DNA from: Cellulomonas sp. RIT-PI-Y
Lineage (GTDB): Bacteria; Actinomycetota; Actinomycetes; Actinomycetales; Cellulomonadaceae
Reading direction: 5' to 3'
Assembly: GCF_025642745.1 (NCBI RefSeq)
Contig: NZ_JANZKP010000030.1
Span: 1-39,981 of the forward strand
Length of the DNA stretch: 39,981 bases
Position numbers and translations under genes: made by a program. Under the pieces are notes generated by a model, which was given only the letters and a program-made list of their open reading frames with translations, made no database searches and was not told the DNA's origin. Numbering within the stretch: position 1 is the first letter of the stretch; the number at the start of each line of letters is the position of its first letter. Shown here piece after piece: positions 1-8,457 of this stretch.

Positions 1-1751
1 TGCTGGACGTCCTGCTGGGCCAGCCGCTGGGCCTCGGCGACCCGCTGCTCGGCCTGCTGCGCGGCGGCCAGCGCCCGCTCGGGGTCGGAGTCGCGCTGGT
101 CGACGGCGGAGCGGAAGAGCCGGTCCGCCTCGGCCAGCCGGGTGCGGGCCTGCGGTCCGACGGCTCCGCGCCGGGTCTCGATGTAGTCGCCGGTGCCGCG
201 GAGTCCCGCGGACACCCGGCCGAGCACCTGGTCCAGCAGGGCCCGGGCGCGGCGGGCGCGGTCGGCGGCCTCACGCATCGGGGCCAGCGCGTTGTCGATG
301 GCCGCCTCCGCGGCGGTGATGTCCCGCAGCGCGCCCAGCGGGTCGCCGGTGCCGGTGCGGGCGGTGCGCGCCGCCTCGATCGCGGCGCGGGCGTCGGCGG
401 CCCGTGCCTGCACGGTGGCGTCCTGGGGGGCCATCCGGGCGGCGTCGTCCAGGTCCGAGGAGATCGAGGCGATCGCCGCGTCCAGCCGGGCGCCGATGGT
501 GGCCAGCTCGGCGCCGGCGTGGTCCACCGCGTCCAGCAGCACCCGCACCTGGCCGAGCGCGTCCTGGGCGGCGCGGGCGTAGCGGGCCGCGGTGCGGCGG
601 TCGCCCGCGGTGACGGCCTGGGTGCCCTGGGCGAGGGCGGTGTCGACCTCGTCCAGCAGGGCGGTGGCCTGGTCCGGGTTCTGCCGGACGGAGGTGAGTG
701 CGTCGGCGGGGTACCGGGCGGCCAGGGTGTCCAGCGTGGTGCGGGCGGTGGCGATCCGGGCGCGCTGGTCGGCGGCGGAGCGGGTGAGCTCCTCGAGCGC
801 GGCCCCCGCGCGCTCCTCGACCTCGCGCAGCTTGCTGAACGCCTGCTCCTGCGCGTCCAGTGCGGCGCCGACCTGCTCGACGATCTGCAGGATCCGGGTC
901 GAGGTCTCACGGATCTGCGGCTCGGTGTCCGGGACGTCGTCGTCCAGGGTCTGGCGGAGCCGGAACGCCTCGGTGACCTGCTGCTTGGACTGGGCCAGCA
1001 CCCGCTCGAACTCCCCGGTGGACTCCGGGCCGAACTGGGCCTGCGCGAAGCCGAGCTCCTGCTCCGCGGTCCGGATCGCGTCGTCGATGCCGACCAGGGC
1101 GGAGGCCGAGCGGCGGTCGAGCTCCGCGGTCGGGACCTGCTGCTGCTGGCGACCGCCCACCGCGACCCGGCCACCGGCCTTGCGACGTGAGGAGACCCAG
1201 GCGATCAGCGTGATCACCCCGATCAGGAGCAGCCCTCCGACGAACAGCCAGCCCAGGATCGAGCCGGAGGAACCGCCGGTCGCGGCCGACCGGATGCCGT
1301 CCGCCGCGGTGATCGCGGCGCCGGACCAGTCGTCGTCGCGGAGCTGGTCCTCGACGTCGGCGGCCACCGAGTCCAGGGCGGAGGAGGACAGGCCGTCCAC
1401 GCTCTCCGGGGCCAGGGTGTAGACCCGGGACTCGGTGGCGACCGCCAGCACCAGGTCCTGCGAGCCGAGCCCGGTCTGGTCCGCGGTCTGCTGCACCCAG
1501 TCGTCCCGGGACAGGTCACCGAAGTCGTCGACGTAGACCACGTACAGCTGGTAGTCGGTGTCCTGCGCCAGCTGGTCCAGGGCATCCTGCACCTGCCCGG
1601 ACTCCGCGGAGCTGAGCACCCCGGAGCTGTCGGTGATCTCGCCGGTGAGGCTGATCGGGTCCGTGGCGGGCAGATCGGCCGGCAGAGCGCCGGATCCGAG
1701 CAGCGCGGAACCCGCGACGGTGAGACTCAGGACGTGCGACAAGACCGGCAA
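1..1751 (-). CDS. TPM-domain membrane protein with long coiled-coil tail (3' end beyond window)
   Basis: The frame is open from a TTG at 1751 to the left edge (583 codons seen, no stop). Its order is: a hydrophobic N-terminal stretch ending near ALPAD, probably a weak signal peptide; a TPM (YgcG/psb32-like) domain at about residues 35-155, with LTGEITDSSGVLS near its start and YQLYVVYVDDF inside; one membrane helix at about 165-185 (ILGWLFVGGLLLIGVITLIAW) followed by SSRRK; then about 400 Ala/Glu/Gln/Arg-rich residues that look like long coiled coils. The topology inferred is an extracytoplasmic TPM domain and a cytoplasmic helical tail. The exact function is unknown; TPM domains are linked to envelope or membrane-complex maintenance. 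TTG 1751 is preferred because GGAAGG lies 10 nt upstream; TTG 1742 is an alternative, and an in-frame stop at 1785-1787 limits the choice. It lies 100 nt downstream of the XPB gene on the same strand. Confidence 0.8.
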   Translation of the reverse strand, partial: MPVLSHVLSLTVAGSALLGSGALPADLPATDPISLTGEITDSSGVLSSAESGQVQDALDQLAQDTDYQLYVVYVDDFGDLSRDDWVQQTADQTGLGSQDLVLAVATESRVYTLAPESVDGLSSSALDSVAADVEDQLRDDDWSGAAITAADGIRSAATGGSSGSILGWLFVGGLLLIGVITLIAWVSSRRKAGGRVAVGGRQQQQVPTAELDRRSASALVGIDDAIRTAEQELGFAQAQFGPESTGEFERVLAQSKQQVTEAFRLRQTLDDDVPDTEPQIRETSTRILQIVEQVGAALDAQEQAFSKLREVEERAGAALEELTRSAADQRARIATARTTLDTLAARYPADALTSVRQNPDQATALLDEVDTALAQGTQAVTAGDRRTAARYARAAQDALGQVRVLLDAVDHAGAELATIGARLDAAIASISSDLDDAARMAPQDATVQARAADARAAIEAARTARTGTGDPLGALRDITAAEAAIDNALAPMREAADRARRARALLDQVLGRVSAGLRGTGDYIETRRGAVGPQARTRLAEADRLFRSAVDQRDSDPERALAAAQQAEQRVAEAQRLAQQDVQ

Positions 1752-1819
1752 ACCGAGGTTCCCTTCCAGGGGAGGAGCACCTGCTCAACGCGCGGGTGCC
1801 CCGAGTGGGTTCCCGAGGA

Positions 1820-1825
1820 AATCTA
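1820..1825 (-). promoter_or_regulatory. Candidate -10 element for the TPM gene
   Basis: TAGATT, read on the minus strand, lies in the 100-nt gap between the XPB stop and the TPM start. It fits the actinobacterial TANNNT -10 pattern. No convincing -35 is visible, so this is only a suggestion that the TPM gene can be transcribed apart from the helicase genes. Confidence 0.3.
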
Positions 1826-1851
1826 GTGGCCCGGTCCTCCGTCCGCTCAGC

Positions 1852-3540
1852 TCACGCCGCCGGCGTCTGGTCCAGGTCCTCGGCGTCGACGATCCGGTAG
1901 GCGTACCCCTGCTCGGCCAGGAACCGCTGGCGGTGCGCGGCGAAGTCCTGGTCGACGGTGTCTCGGGCGACCACGGCGTAGAAGTGCGCGGTGCGGCCGT
2001 CGCCCTTCGGGCGGAGCAGCCGGCCCAGACGCTGGGCCTCCTCCTGCCGGGACCCGAACGAGCCGGAGACCTGGATCGCCACCGACGCCTCGGGCAGGTC
2101 GATCGAGAAGTTGGCCACCTTGGACACGACCAGGGTGCTGACCTCGCCGGAGCGGAACGCGTCGAACAGCCGCTGCCGCTCGGTGACGGTGGTGGCCCCG
2201 GTGATCACCGGGGCGCCGATGTCCTCGGCGAGCTCCTCGAGCTGGTCGATGTACTGGCCGATCACCAGGGTCGGCTCGCCCGCGTGCCTGCGGACCAGGT
2301 GCTCGACCACCCGGATCTTGCCCGGGGCGCTCGCGGCCAGCCGGTACTTGTCCTCCGGTTCGGCGGTGGCGTACGTCATCCGGTCCCGGTCCGGCAGCGT
2401 CAGCCGGACCTCGACGCAGTCGGCGGGCGCGATGTAGCCCTGCGCCTCGATGTCCTTCCACGGGGCGTCGTAGCGCTTGGGGCCGATCAGGCTGAACACC
2501 TCGTCCTCGCGGCCGTCCTCGCGCACCAGGGTGGCGGTCAGGCCCAGACGACGCCGGGCCTGCAGGTCGGCGGTCATCCGGAAGATCGGGGCGGGCAGCA
2601 GGTGCACCTCGTCGTAGAGGATCAGGCCCCAGTCGCGGGCGTCCAGCAGCTCCAGGTGCGGGTAGGCGCCCTTCCGGCGCAGGGTCAGCACCTGGTAGGT
2701 GGCGATCGTGACCGGGCGGATCTCCTTGCGGGCGCCGGAGTACTCGCCGATCTCGTCCTCGGTCAGCGAGGTGCGCCGGATCAGCTCGTCCCGCCACTGC
2801 CGTGCGGACACCGTGTTCGTCACCAGGATCAGGGTGGTGGTCTGCGACCTGGCCATCGCGGCCGCGCCGACCAGGGTCTTGCCCGCCCCGCAGGGCAGCA
2901 CGACGACACCGGAGCCGCCGTGCCAGAACCCGTCGGCGGCCTCGGCCTGGTACGGACGCAGCTGCCACGGTCGCGGTCGGCCGTCCGGGCCGGGGTTGCT
3001 CACACCGGACTCGTCCAGGTCGATCGCGTGCGCCTCGCCGTCCACGTACCCGGCCAGGTCCTCGGCGGGCCAGCCCAGCTTGAGCAGCGCCTGCTTCAGC
3101 GTGCCGCGCTCGGAGGGGTGCACCACCACATCGGTGTCGTCGATCCGCGCTCCGACCAGCCCGGCGGTGCGCTTGGAACGCAGCACCTCAGCCAGTACCG
3201 CGGCGTCCAGGGCGTGCAGCACCAGGCCGTGCACCGGGTCCTGCACCAGCTGCAGCCGGCCGTACCGGGACATCGTCTCCGCGACGTCCACCAGCAGCGC
3301 GTGCGGCACCGGGTAGCGGGAGAACTCCAGCAGGACGTCCACCACCTGCTCGGCGTCGTGCCCCGCGGCCCGGGCGTTCCACAGGCCGAGCGGGGTCAGC
3401 CGGTAGGTGTGCACGTGCTCCGGCGCGCGCTCCAGCTCGGCGAAGGGCGCGATCGCCCGGCGGCAGGCCTCGGCACGGTCGTGGTCGACCTCCAGCAGCA
3501 GGGTCTTGTCGCTCTGGACGATCAGGGGTCCGTCGGTCAC
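1852..3540 (-). CDS. XPB/Ssl2-type DNA repair helicase
   Basis: This 562-residue superfamily 2 DNA helicase is of the bacterial XPB (ERCC3-like) type and would unwind or translocate on duplex DNA in repair. An N-terminal XPB-specific part (about 1-190) has the motif VVVHPSERGTLKQALLKLGWPA. The ATPase core follows: Walker A PCGAGKT at about 214-220, motif Ia ILVTNTVSARQW, DEVH box near 306-309, motif III LTATLVREDG, and motif VI QEEAQRLGRLLRPK near 499-512. All helicase motifs look intact. The GTG start at 3540 has AGGAG 7 nt upstream and overlaps the stop of the upstream Helicase_C_3 gene by 4 nt, so the two are probably translationally coupled. This pair is common in actinobacteria and the partners may form one repair machine. 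Family assignment is secure; the repair pathway is inferred. Confidence 0.93.
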   Translation of the reverse strand: MTDGPLIVQSDKTLLLEVDHDRAEACRRAIAPFAELERAPEHVHTYRLTPLGLWNARAAGHDAEQVVDVLLEFSRYPVPHALLVDVAETMSRYGRLQLVQDPVHGLVLHALDAAVLAEVLRSKRTAGLVGARIDDTDVVVHPSERGTLKQALLKLGWPAEDLAGYVDGEAHAIDLDESGVSNPGPDGRPRPWQLRPYQAEAADGFWHGGSGVVVLPCGAGKTLVGAAAMARSQTTTLILVTNTVSARQWRDELIRRTSLTEDEIGEYSGARKEIRPVTIATYQVLTLRRKGAYPHLELLDARDWGLILYDEVHLLPAPIFRMTADLQARRRLGLTATLVREDGREDEVFSLIGPKRYDAPWKDIEAQGYIAPADCVEVRLTLPDRDRMTYATAEPEDKYRLAASAPGKIRVVEHLVRRHAGEPTLVIGQYIDQLEELAEDIGAPVITGATTVTERQRLFDAFRSGEVSTLVVSKVANFSIDLPEASVAIQVSGSFGSRQEEAQRLGRLLRPKGDGRTAHFYAVVARDTVDQDFAAHRQRFLAEQGYAYRIVDAEDLDQTPAA

Positions 3541-5774
3541 GGGGCGACTCCTTCGGGTTCTGCGGCGGTCAGGCGGGTCACGCCCGCGACACGGTGGGCG
3601 GCGACGACGATCTCGGCATCCCGGGCGGTGTCCATCACCCGGACCCGGCCGCCGTCGACGCGGAGCGGGCGCACCCGGCGGCGTTCCAGGGCGCCACGCG
3701 GACCGACCAGCTCCAGCCAGACCTCGGCGTGGTCGGCGGCCGCCTCGCGCAGGGTGGCCAACGCGGTGCCCGGGTCGTCTGTTCCCCGGTCCCGCGGACC
3801 GGTGCGCGCGTCGGTGGTCACGGCCGCCTCGCCGCGGCGCAGCACCTGCACCAGGGTGGCCGCGCGGTCCCGCGGGTCGAGGGCGTCCACCCGGTCCTGC
3901 GGTCGCTGCCGGGCGGCGGGGATCCGCTGCACGGTCGGCGCGGTGTGCAGCACCCGGCCGTCCGGGGTCTCGGCGACCGGCGCCAGTCCGCGCGCCCGCA
4001 GCGCCGCCAGCAGATCGATCAGCGGCACCTGCGCGGCGAGCACGGTGGGCGCGAGCCGGACCAGGCCGAGCCCGGCGAGCCTCGGGTCCTCGGCCACTCC
4101 GGCCAGCAGGGCGGGATCCTCGGTCCGGACGTACGAGGTGGCCGACCCGCCGCGCAGCAGGCCGTGCCGCCGGGCGGCGTCCCGCACCAGGTACTCCAAC
4201 GGCTGCGGCACCCCGCCCCGGGTGTGCCGGGCCAGCTCGGCGAGCAGGTCGTCGGCGGTGGTCCCGGCGTCCAGTGCGACCCGGACCGACTCCGGCGTGA
4301 ACCGGATGGTCACCGCACCGCCCCGGGACTCCACCACCGCGCTCGCGGCGATCAGCCGGTCCAGCTCCGCGGAGGGCCGACCGGGCACGATGCCGGTCAG
4401 GTCGCCCTGCAGCAGCAGGTCGTCGACGGCGGGCGGCAGGTCCGCGGCCAGCGCGGCGGGCAGGTCGGCGTCCCGGGCCACGGCCCGGCCGGTCCCGGCC
4501 AGCGCGCCCGCGCCGAGCAGCCCCAGCACACCCGCCTCGTCCAGCACCGCCTGCACGGCGTCCAGCGGCGGCACCGCCCGTGGCGCCTGCCAGCCGAGCA
4601 GGTCGCGCACCGCCGCCGCGTCCGGGGCGGACCCCGGGTCGAGGGTCGCCGCGGTCGCCAGCACCTGCTGCCGGAGCCGGGGCGCCCACGGCCGGGCGAG
4701 CTCCGGTCCCAACGCCGGACGGACCTGGCCCCGGTCGTCCCGGCCGCCGACCAGCGCGGGCCAGCGGGTGGTGTGCCTCCACCAGGTGGCCAGCGCCGCC
4801 CAGCGTTCGGGCAGCTCCCCGGCGGCCCACTCGTCCGCGACGGCGGTCGGGAGGTAGTGCGGTCGTTCCTCGCCGTCGTCCCGGACCAGGCCGCCGACGG
4901 CCGCCAGCTCGATCAGCAGGGCCGCCTCCGCCTCGGAGACCGCCAGCTGCTGGGCGGTCCGTCGCAGGTCCCGGACCCCGACCCCGCCCGCGCGGAGCAC
5001 CGCAGGGGGAGCCGCCGCCCACAGGTCGACCAGGGTCGCGACCAGCCGCACCGCGCGTTCGGCGGCGGCGGCGGACTCCGCGGCGACCACCTCGGGCCGG
5101 CGCCGGGGCAGATCGGTGGCCACCGGCGGCCGACTGAGCCCCCGGTGGGTGCGACCGTTCCGGAGTCGCAGCGCCACGTCCCGGGGCAGCACGACCCGGC
5201 CGCCGTCCGCCTCGACCACGAGTCCGGCGGCGATCAGCTCGGCGGCCGCGTCGGCACCCGGCCCGTCCACCGGTCGCCGGCCCACCGGCGGGCCCCAGGT
5301 CAGGGCGTCCAGCACGGCACGCGCGGCGGGCGAGACCCGGCCGACCTCGACCGTGGACCGCACCGCCGACAGCCCGGCCACGGTCGGGCCCAGTGCCTCC
5401 GCCAGTCCCGGCGCCGCCCGCAGCGCAGGGTCGCCGGCGCCCCCGGCGACCGGGTAGAGCAGGGCCAGCTCGGTCGCGATCCGCAGGCGTTCGCGGACCA
5501 GCGGGCCGTCGCCCCGGCCGCCGCCGACCGCGGCCACCACCGTCCGGGCCCGGACGCCCGCGTCGTCGTCCAGCACCACCACGGCCTCGACCACCTGGAG
5601 CACCCCGGCGTCGACCTGCGCCAGCGCGCGGTCCAGACTCGGGCGGCTGGTGGCGCGGGCCGCCAGCGAGGAGAGGGTCGCCGGGGACGGGTGCGCCAGA
5701 TCGGGCCGGCGCAGCAGCAGGTCCACCAGCTGCTCGTCCGACCGCGCGCGCAGGTGCTCGCTGTAGGTGGACAT
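3537..5774 (-). CDS. Helicase_C_3-domain protein, partner of XPB helicase
   Basis: A 745-residue protein of the actinobacterial 'helicase-associated' family. The Helicase_C_3 (XPB/Ssl2-like) region is at about residues 457-590, running from GDLTGIVPGRPSAELDRLI through IRFTPESVRVALDAG to PLEYLVRDAARRHG. No Walker A or DEAD box is visible, so it is not itself a helicase; a role as DNA-binding or accessory subunit of the XPB helicase encoded next is inferred from the 4-nt overlap (GTGA) between them. The N-terminal 450 residues are Ala/Leu/Arg-rich with probable winged-helix segments. I choose ATG 5774 rather than the in-frame GTGs at 5783 or 5780: there is no ribosome-binding site, but a TATCGT -10 box sits exactly 7 nt upstream, which suits a leaderless transcript. 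Confidence 0.88.
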   Translation of the reverse strand: MSTYSEHLRARSDEQLVDLLLRRPDLAHPSPATLSSLAARATSRPSLDRALAQVDAGVLQVVEAVVVLDDDAGVRARTVVAAVGGGRGDGPLVRERLRIATELALLYPVAGGAGDPALRAAPGLAEALGPTVAGLSAVRSTVEVGRVSPAARAVLDALTWGPPVGRRPVDGPGADAAAELIAAGLVVEADGGRVVLPRDVALRLRNGRTHRGLSRPPVATDLPRRRPEVVAAESAAAAERAVRLVATLVDLWAAAPPAVLRAGGVGVRDLRRTAQQLAVSEAEAALLIELAAVGGLVRDDGEERPHYLPTAVADEWAAGELPERWAALATWWRHTTRWPALVGGRDDRGQVRPALGPELARPWAPRLRQQVLATAATLDPGSAPDAAAVRDLLGWQAPRAVPPLDAVQAVLDEAGVLGLLGAGALAGTGRAVARDADLPAALAADLPPAVDDLLLQGDLTGIVPGRPSAELDRLIAASAVVESRGGAVTIRFTPESVRVALDAGTTADDLLAELARHTRGGVPQPLEYLVRDAARRHGLLRGGSATSYVRTEDPALLAGVAEDPRLAGLGLVRLAPTVLAAQVPLIDLLAALRARGLAPVAETPDGRVLHTAPTVQRIPAARQRPQDRVDALDPRDRAATLVQVLRRGEAAVTTDARTGPRDRGTDDPGTALATLREAAADHAEVWLELVGPRGALERRRVRPLRVDGGRVRVMDTARDAEIVVAAHRVAGVTRLTAAEPEGVAP

Positions 5775-5781
5775 CCGCACC

Positions 5782-5811
5782 ACGATACGTGCCGGCGGGG
5801 CTCGCTGTCCG
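5782..5811 (-). promoter_or_regulatory. Putative leaderless promoter for the XPB operon
   Basis: On the minus strand, CGGACA (5811-5806) and TATCGT (5787-5782) are separated by 18 nt and resemble -35 and -10 boxes (4/6 match to TTGACA; TANNNT). The -10 ends 7 nt before ATG 5774, so transcription would start at or near the A of the start codon. Leaderless mRNAs are common in actinobacteria. The element lies in the 83-nt divergent gap shared with the MFS gene. Confidence 0.5.
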
Positions 5812-5857
5812 GCGCGCCGATCCCGTCCGGGCCTCGGCCGGGTGCACCATCTGCGCC

Positions 5858-7141
5858 ATGCGTCGACGCGTGGTGGTGGCCAGCACGGCGGGGATCTTCG
5901 TCGAATCGCTGGACTGGACGATGTACGGCCTGCTGGCGCCGTACTTCGCCGGGCAGATCTTCCCCGGGCAGGACCCGGTGGCGCAGGTGCTCGGGGCGTA
6001 CGCGGTGTTCGCCGCGGGCTTCGTGGCCCGGCCGGTCGGCTCGTTCGTGATGGGCCGGATCACCGACACCCGGGGCCGCCGGACTGGGCTGCTGGTCTCG
6101 GTCACCCTGATCGCGATCGGCGCGCTGATCATCGCGGCCGCGCCGACCGCGGCGGTGGCCGGACCGTGGGCGGCGGTGATCGTGGTGGCCGCCCGGGTGC
6201 TGCAGGGGATCGCGATGGGCGGCGAGGTCGCCACCGCCGCCACGTACGTGGTCGAGGTGGCACCCGCGGACCGCCGGCACCGTTACGGGGCGTTCGCCTA
6301 CTCCGGCGACGCGCTCGGCACCCTCGGCGGGACGATCGTGCTCGCCGTGCTGCTCGGGGTGTTCGGCGGGGACGGGGTGCGCGACGGTGCCTGGCGGATC
6401 GCGTTCCTGATCGCCGGACTGTGCGGACTGCTCGCACTGTGGATCCGGCGCGGGGTGCCCGAGTCGGAGATCTTCGAGCAGGCCAGGGCCGCCGGCGCCG
6501 AACCGGCCGGACCGCTGCTGCGCCGGCACGCGGGCCGGATGGTGCTGGCCTTCATGCTGACCATCGGATCGACGATGGGGGTGTACTTCGGCAGCGTGTA
6601 CCTGCCGGAGTTCGCCGGGCACACCGGCTTCTACACCGAGGAACAGGCCACGAGCCAGCACACCGTCGCACTGATCTGCCTGCTGGTCGCGATGATCGCG
6701 TCCGGTTTCCTCTCCGACCGGTTCGGCCCGCTGCGCCTGATCCGGCTGGGGTTCACCGCGGCGGCCGTGCTGGTCGTCCCGCTGATGCTCGGGCTGGCGG
6801 CCGGCGTCGTGCCGTACCTGGTCGCGGCGCCGCTGTTCACGGTCTGCGTGGGCCTGCAGCTCGGTGTCACACCGGTCGCCGGGGCCCGGCTGTTCCCGGT
6901 GCCGGTGCGCGCGGTCGGTCTGGGCGTCCCCGCCGGGGCGGCGATCGCGCTGTTCGGCGGGACCTTCCTGTTCGTCGCCGAGTGGCTGATCTCCCAGGAC
7001 GGGCTGCGTCTGGTGCCGGTGTACGCCGCCCTGGGCCTGACCGTGTCCGCGGTGGGGTCCTGGCTGGTCCGCGAGACGCTGCTCTACCCGGTCGATACCG
7101 TGGCCGGGACTCGTGCCGCCACCCCCGCATCGGAGATCTGA
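5858..7141 (+). CDS. MFS transporter, metabolite:H+ symporter type
   Basis: A 427-residue integral membrane protein with about twelve predicted helices. The loop 2-3 signature GRITDTRGRRTG, the loop 4-5 stretch ARVLQGIAMGGEVATAATYVVE and the mid-loop RRGVPESEIFEQ match the metabolite:H+ symporter branch (ProP, ShiA, KgtP relatives). Proton-coupled uptake of a small organic acid, osmolyte or amino-acid derivative is likely; the substrate cannot be told from sequence. ATG 5858 is the only start that gives the family's normal N terminus (MRRRVVVASTAGIFVESLDW). No good ribosome-binding site is seen. It is divergent from the XPB operon, and the M20 peptidase starts 1 nt after its stop, so the pair probably imports and then hydrolyses a substrate. 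Confidence 0.92.
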   Translation: MRRRVVVASTAGIFVESLDWTMYGLLAPYFAGQIFPGQDPVAQVLGAYAVFAAGFVARPVGSFVMGRITDTRGRRTGLLVSVTLIAIGALIIAAAPTAAVAGPWAAVIVVAARVLQGIAMGGEVATAATYVVEVAPADRRHRYGAFAYSGDALGTLGGTIVLAVLLGVFGGDGVRDGAWRIAFLIAGLCGLLALWIRRGVPESEIFEQARAAGAEPAGPLLRRHAGRMVLAFMLTIGSTMGVYFGSVYLPEFAGHTGFYTEEQATSQHTVALICLLVAMIASGFLSDRFGPLRLIRLGFTAAAVLVVPLMLGLAAGVVPYLVAAPLFTVCVGLQLGVTPVAGARLFPVPVRAVGLGVPAGAAIALFGGTFLFVAEWLISQDGLRLVPVYAALGLTVSAVGSWLVRETLLYPVDTVAGTRAATPASEI

Positions 7142-7142
7142 C

Positions 7143-8360
7143 ATGCACCTCGCCGCCGAGGACCTGTCCACCCTGCGCGCCGACGCGCAGGACCAGCTGC
7201 CGGAGGTCGTCGCACTCCGGCACGCCCTGCACCGGGTGCCGGAGCTCGGCCTCGACCTGCCGCTGACCCAGCGCCTGGTGCTGGACGCCCTCGCGCCGCT
7301 CGGTCTGGAGGTCGCCCCCGGGGACGGGATGAGCTCGGTGGTCGCCGTGCTCCGCGGCGCCCGGCCCGGTCCGGCGGTGCTGCTGCGCGGGGACATGGAC
7401 GCGCTGCCGGTCACCGAGGACACCGCGGAGCCCTTCGCCAGCGAGCACCCCGGGGTGATGCACGCCTGCGGCCACGACCTGCACACCGCGGGCATGGTCG
7501 GCGCGGCCCGGCTGCTGGCCGCCCGCCGGGAGCGACTGGCGGGGTCGGTGGTGTTCATGTTCCAGCCCGGCGAGGAGGGTCCGGGCGGCGCGGAGCCGAT
7601 GATCGCCGACGGGGTGCTGGACGCCGCGGGCGAGCGGGTGGTCGGCGCCTACGGCCTGCACGTGATGTCCTCCGTGCTGCCCACCGGCCTGGTCGCGGGG
7701 CGGCCGGGCACGATTCTGGCCGCCGCCGACTCGGTGCGGGTGACCGTGCACGGCCGGGGCGGACACGGGTCGATGCCCCACCTGGCGCTGGACCCGGTGC
7801 CGGTGGCCGCCGAGATCGTGCTCGCGCTGCAGGCGATGGTCACCCGCCAGTTCGACGCCTTCGACCCGGTGGTGGTCACCGTCGGCCGGATCGCCGCCGG
7901 GACCGCGGACAACGTGATCAGCTCGAGCGCGGTGATCGACGCGACCGTGCGCACCTTCTCCGAGGCGGTGCACCACCGGGTGCCGGACCGGCTGCGCCGG
8001 GTGTGCGAGGGCGTCGCGGCCGCGCACGGGCTCACCGTGACCGTCGACTACCAGCCCGGGTACCCGGTCACCGTGAACCGCCCGGAGGAGAACGACCGCG
8101 CGCGGGAGCTGACCACCGGACTGTTCGGCGAGCGCGCCTGGCTGGACGCGCCGCAGCCGATCGCCGGGGCCGAGGACTTCTCCTACGTGCTGGAGCAGGT
8201 GCCGGGGGTGTACCTCGGACTCGGGGCCACCCCGCCCGGTGCGGACCCGGTGACCGCCGCCTACAACCACTCGCCGCAGGCCCGGTTCGCCGACGAGGCG
8301 CTCGCGGTGGGTCCGGCGGTGCTCGCGGCCCTGGCCTGGGACCGGCTCGCGCAGGGGTGA
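7143..8360 (+). CDS. M20-family amidohydrolase/peptidase
   Basis: A 405-residue cytoplasmic metallohydrolase of the M20D (hippurate hydrolase, N-acyl-amino-acid amidohydrolase, IAA-amino-acid hydrolase) group. Metal and catalytic motifs are present in order: RGDMDALPVTE, HACGHDLHTAGMVGAARLL, FQPGEEGPGGAEPMI, YGLHV, the dimerisation-domain motif GRGGHGSMPH, and GAEDFSYVLEQVPGVYLGLG near the C terminus. The reaction is expected to be hydrolysis of an amide bond on an N-acylated amino acid or similar compound. The ATG at 7143 lies 1 nt after the MFS stop codon, so the two genes form an operon; the likely job is to cleave what the symporter brings in. The exact substrate is unknown. Confidence 0.93.
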   Translation: MHLAAEDLSTLRADAQDQLPEVVALRHALHRVPELGLDLPLTQRLVLDALAPLGLEVAPGDGMSSVVAVLRGARPGPAVLLRGDMDALPVTEDTAEPFASEHPGVMHACGHDLHTAGMVGAARLLAARRERLAGSVVFMFQPGEEGPGGAEPMIADGVLDAAGERVVGAYGLHVMSSVLPTGLVAGRPGTILAAADSVRVTVHGRGGHGSMPHLALDPVPVAAEIVLALQAMVTRQFDAFDPVVVTVGRIAAGTADNVISSSAVIDATVRTFSEAVHHRVPDRLRRVCEGVAAAHGLTVTVDYQPGYPVTVNRPEENDRARELTTGLFGERAWLDAPQPIAGAEDFSYVLEQVPGVYLGLGATPPGADPVTAAYNHSPQARFADEALAVGPAVLAALAWDRLAQG

Positions 8361-8394
8361 ATCGGGTGAAGTGCCCGGTCGCGCGGGCAATAGG

Positions 8395-8423
8395 CTCAGC
8401 TCACCCCGGTCGGTTGCCGATCA
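8395..8423 (+). promoter_or_regulatory. Candidate promoter(s) for the EAL-HDOD gene
   Basis: Two overlapping possibilities sit in the 97-nt gap after the M20 gene. One is a housekeeping -10, TAGGCT at 8391-8396. The other is a sigma-28-like pair, CTCAG (8395-8399) and CCGATCA (8417-8423), with a 17-nt spacer, one longer than in the flagellin and flgB promoters of this window. Either would leave a leader of some 30-55 nt before ATG 8458. Confidence 0.35.
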
Positions 8424-8457
8424 ACGGGACGTACCGCTCCCGCCCCGGAGGAATCGC

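Noticed and set aside
1558..4857. Long plus-strand open frame across the XPB and Helicase_C_3 genes
   Set aside because: It is a shadow frame of low-complexity Arg/Gly/Val/Gln composition; the minus-strand frames carry intact helicase motifs and coupled start and stop codons.
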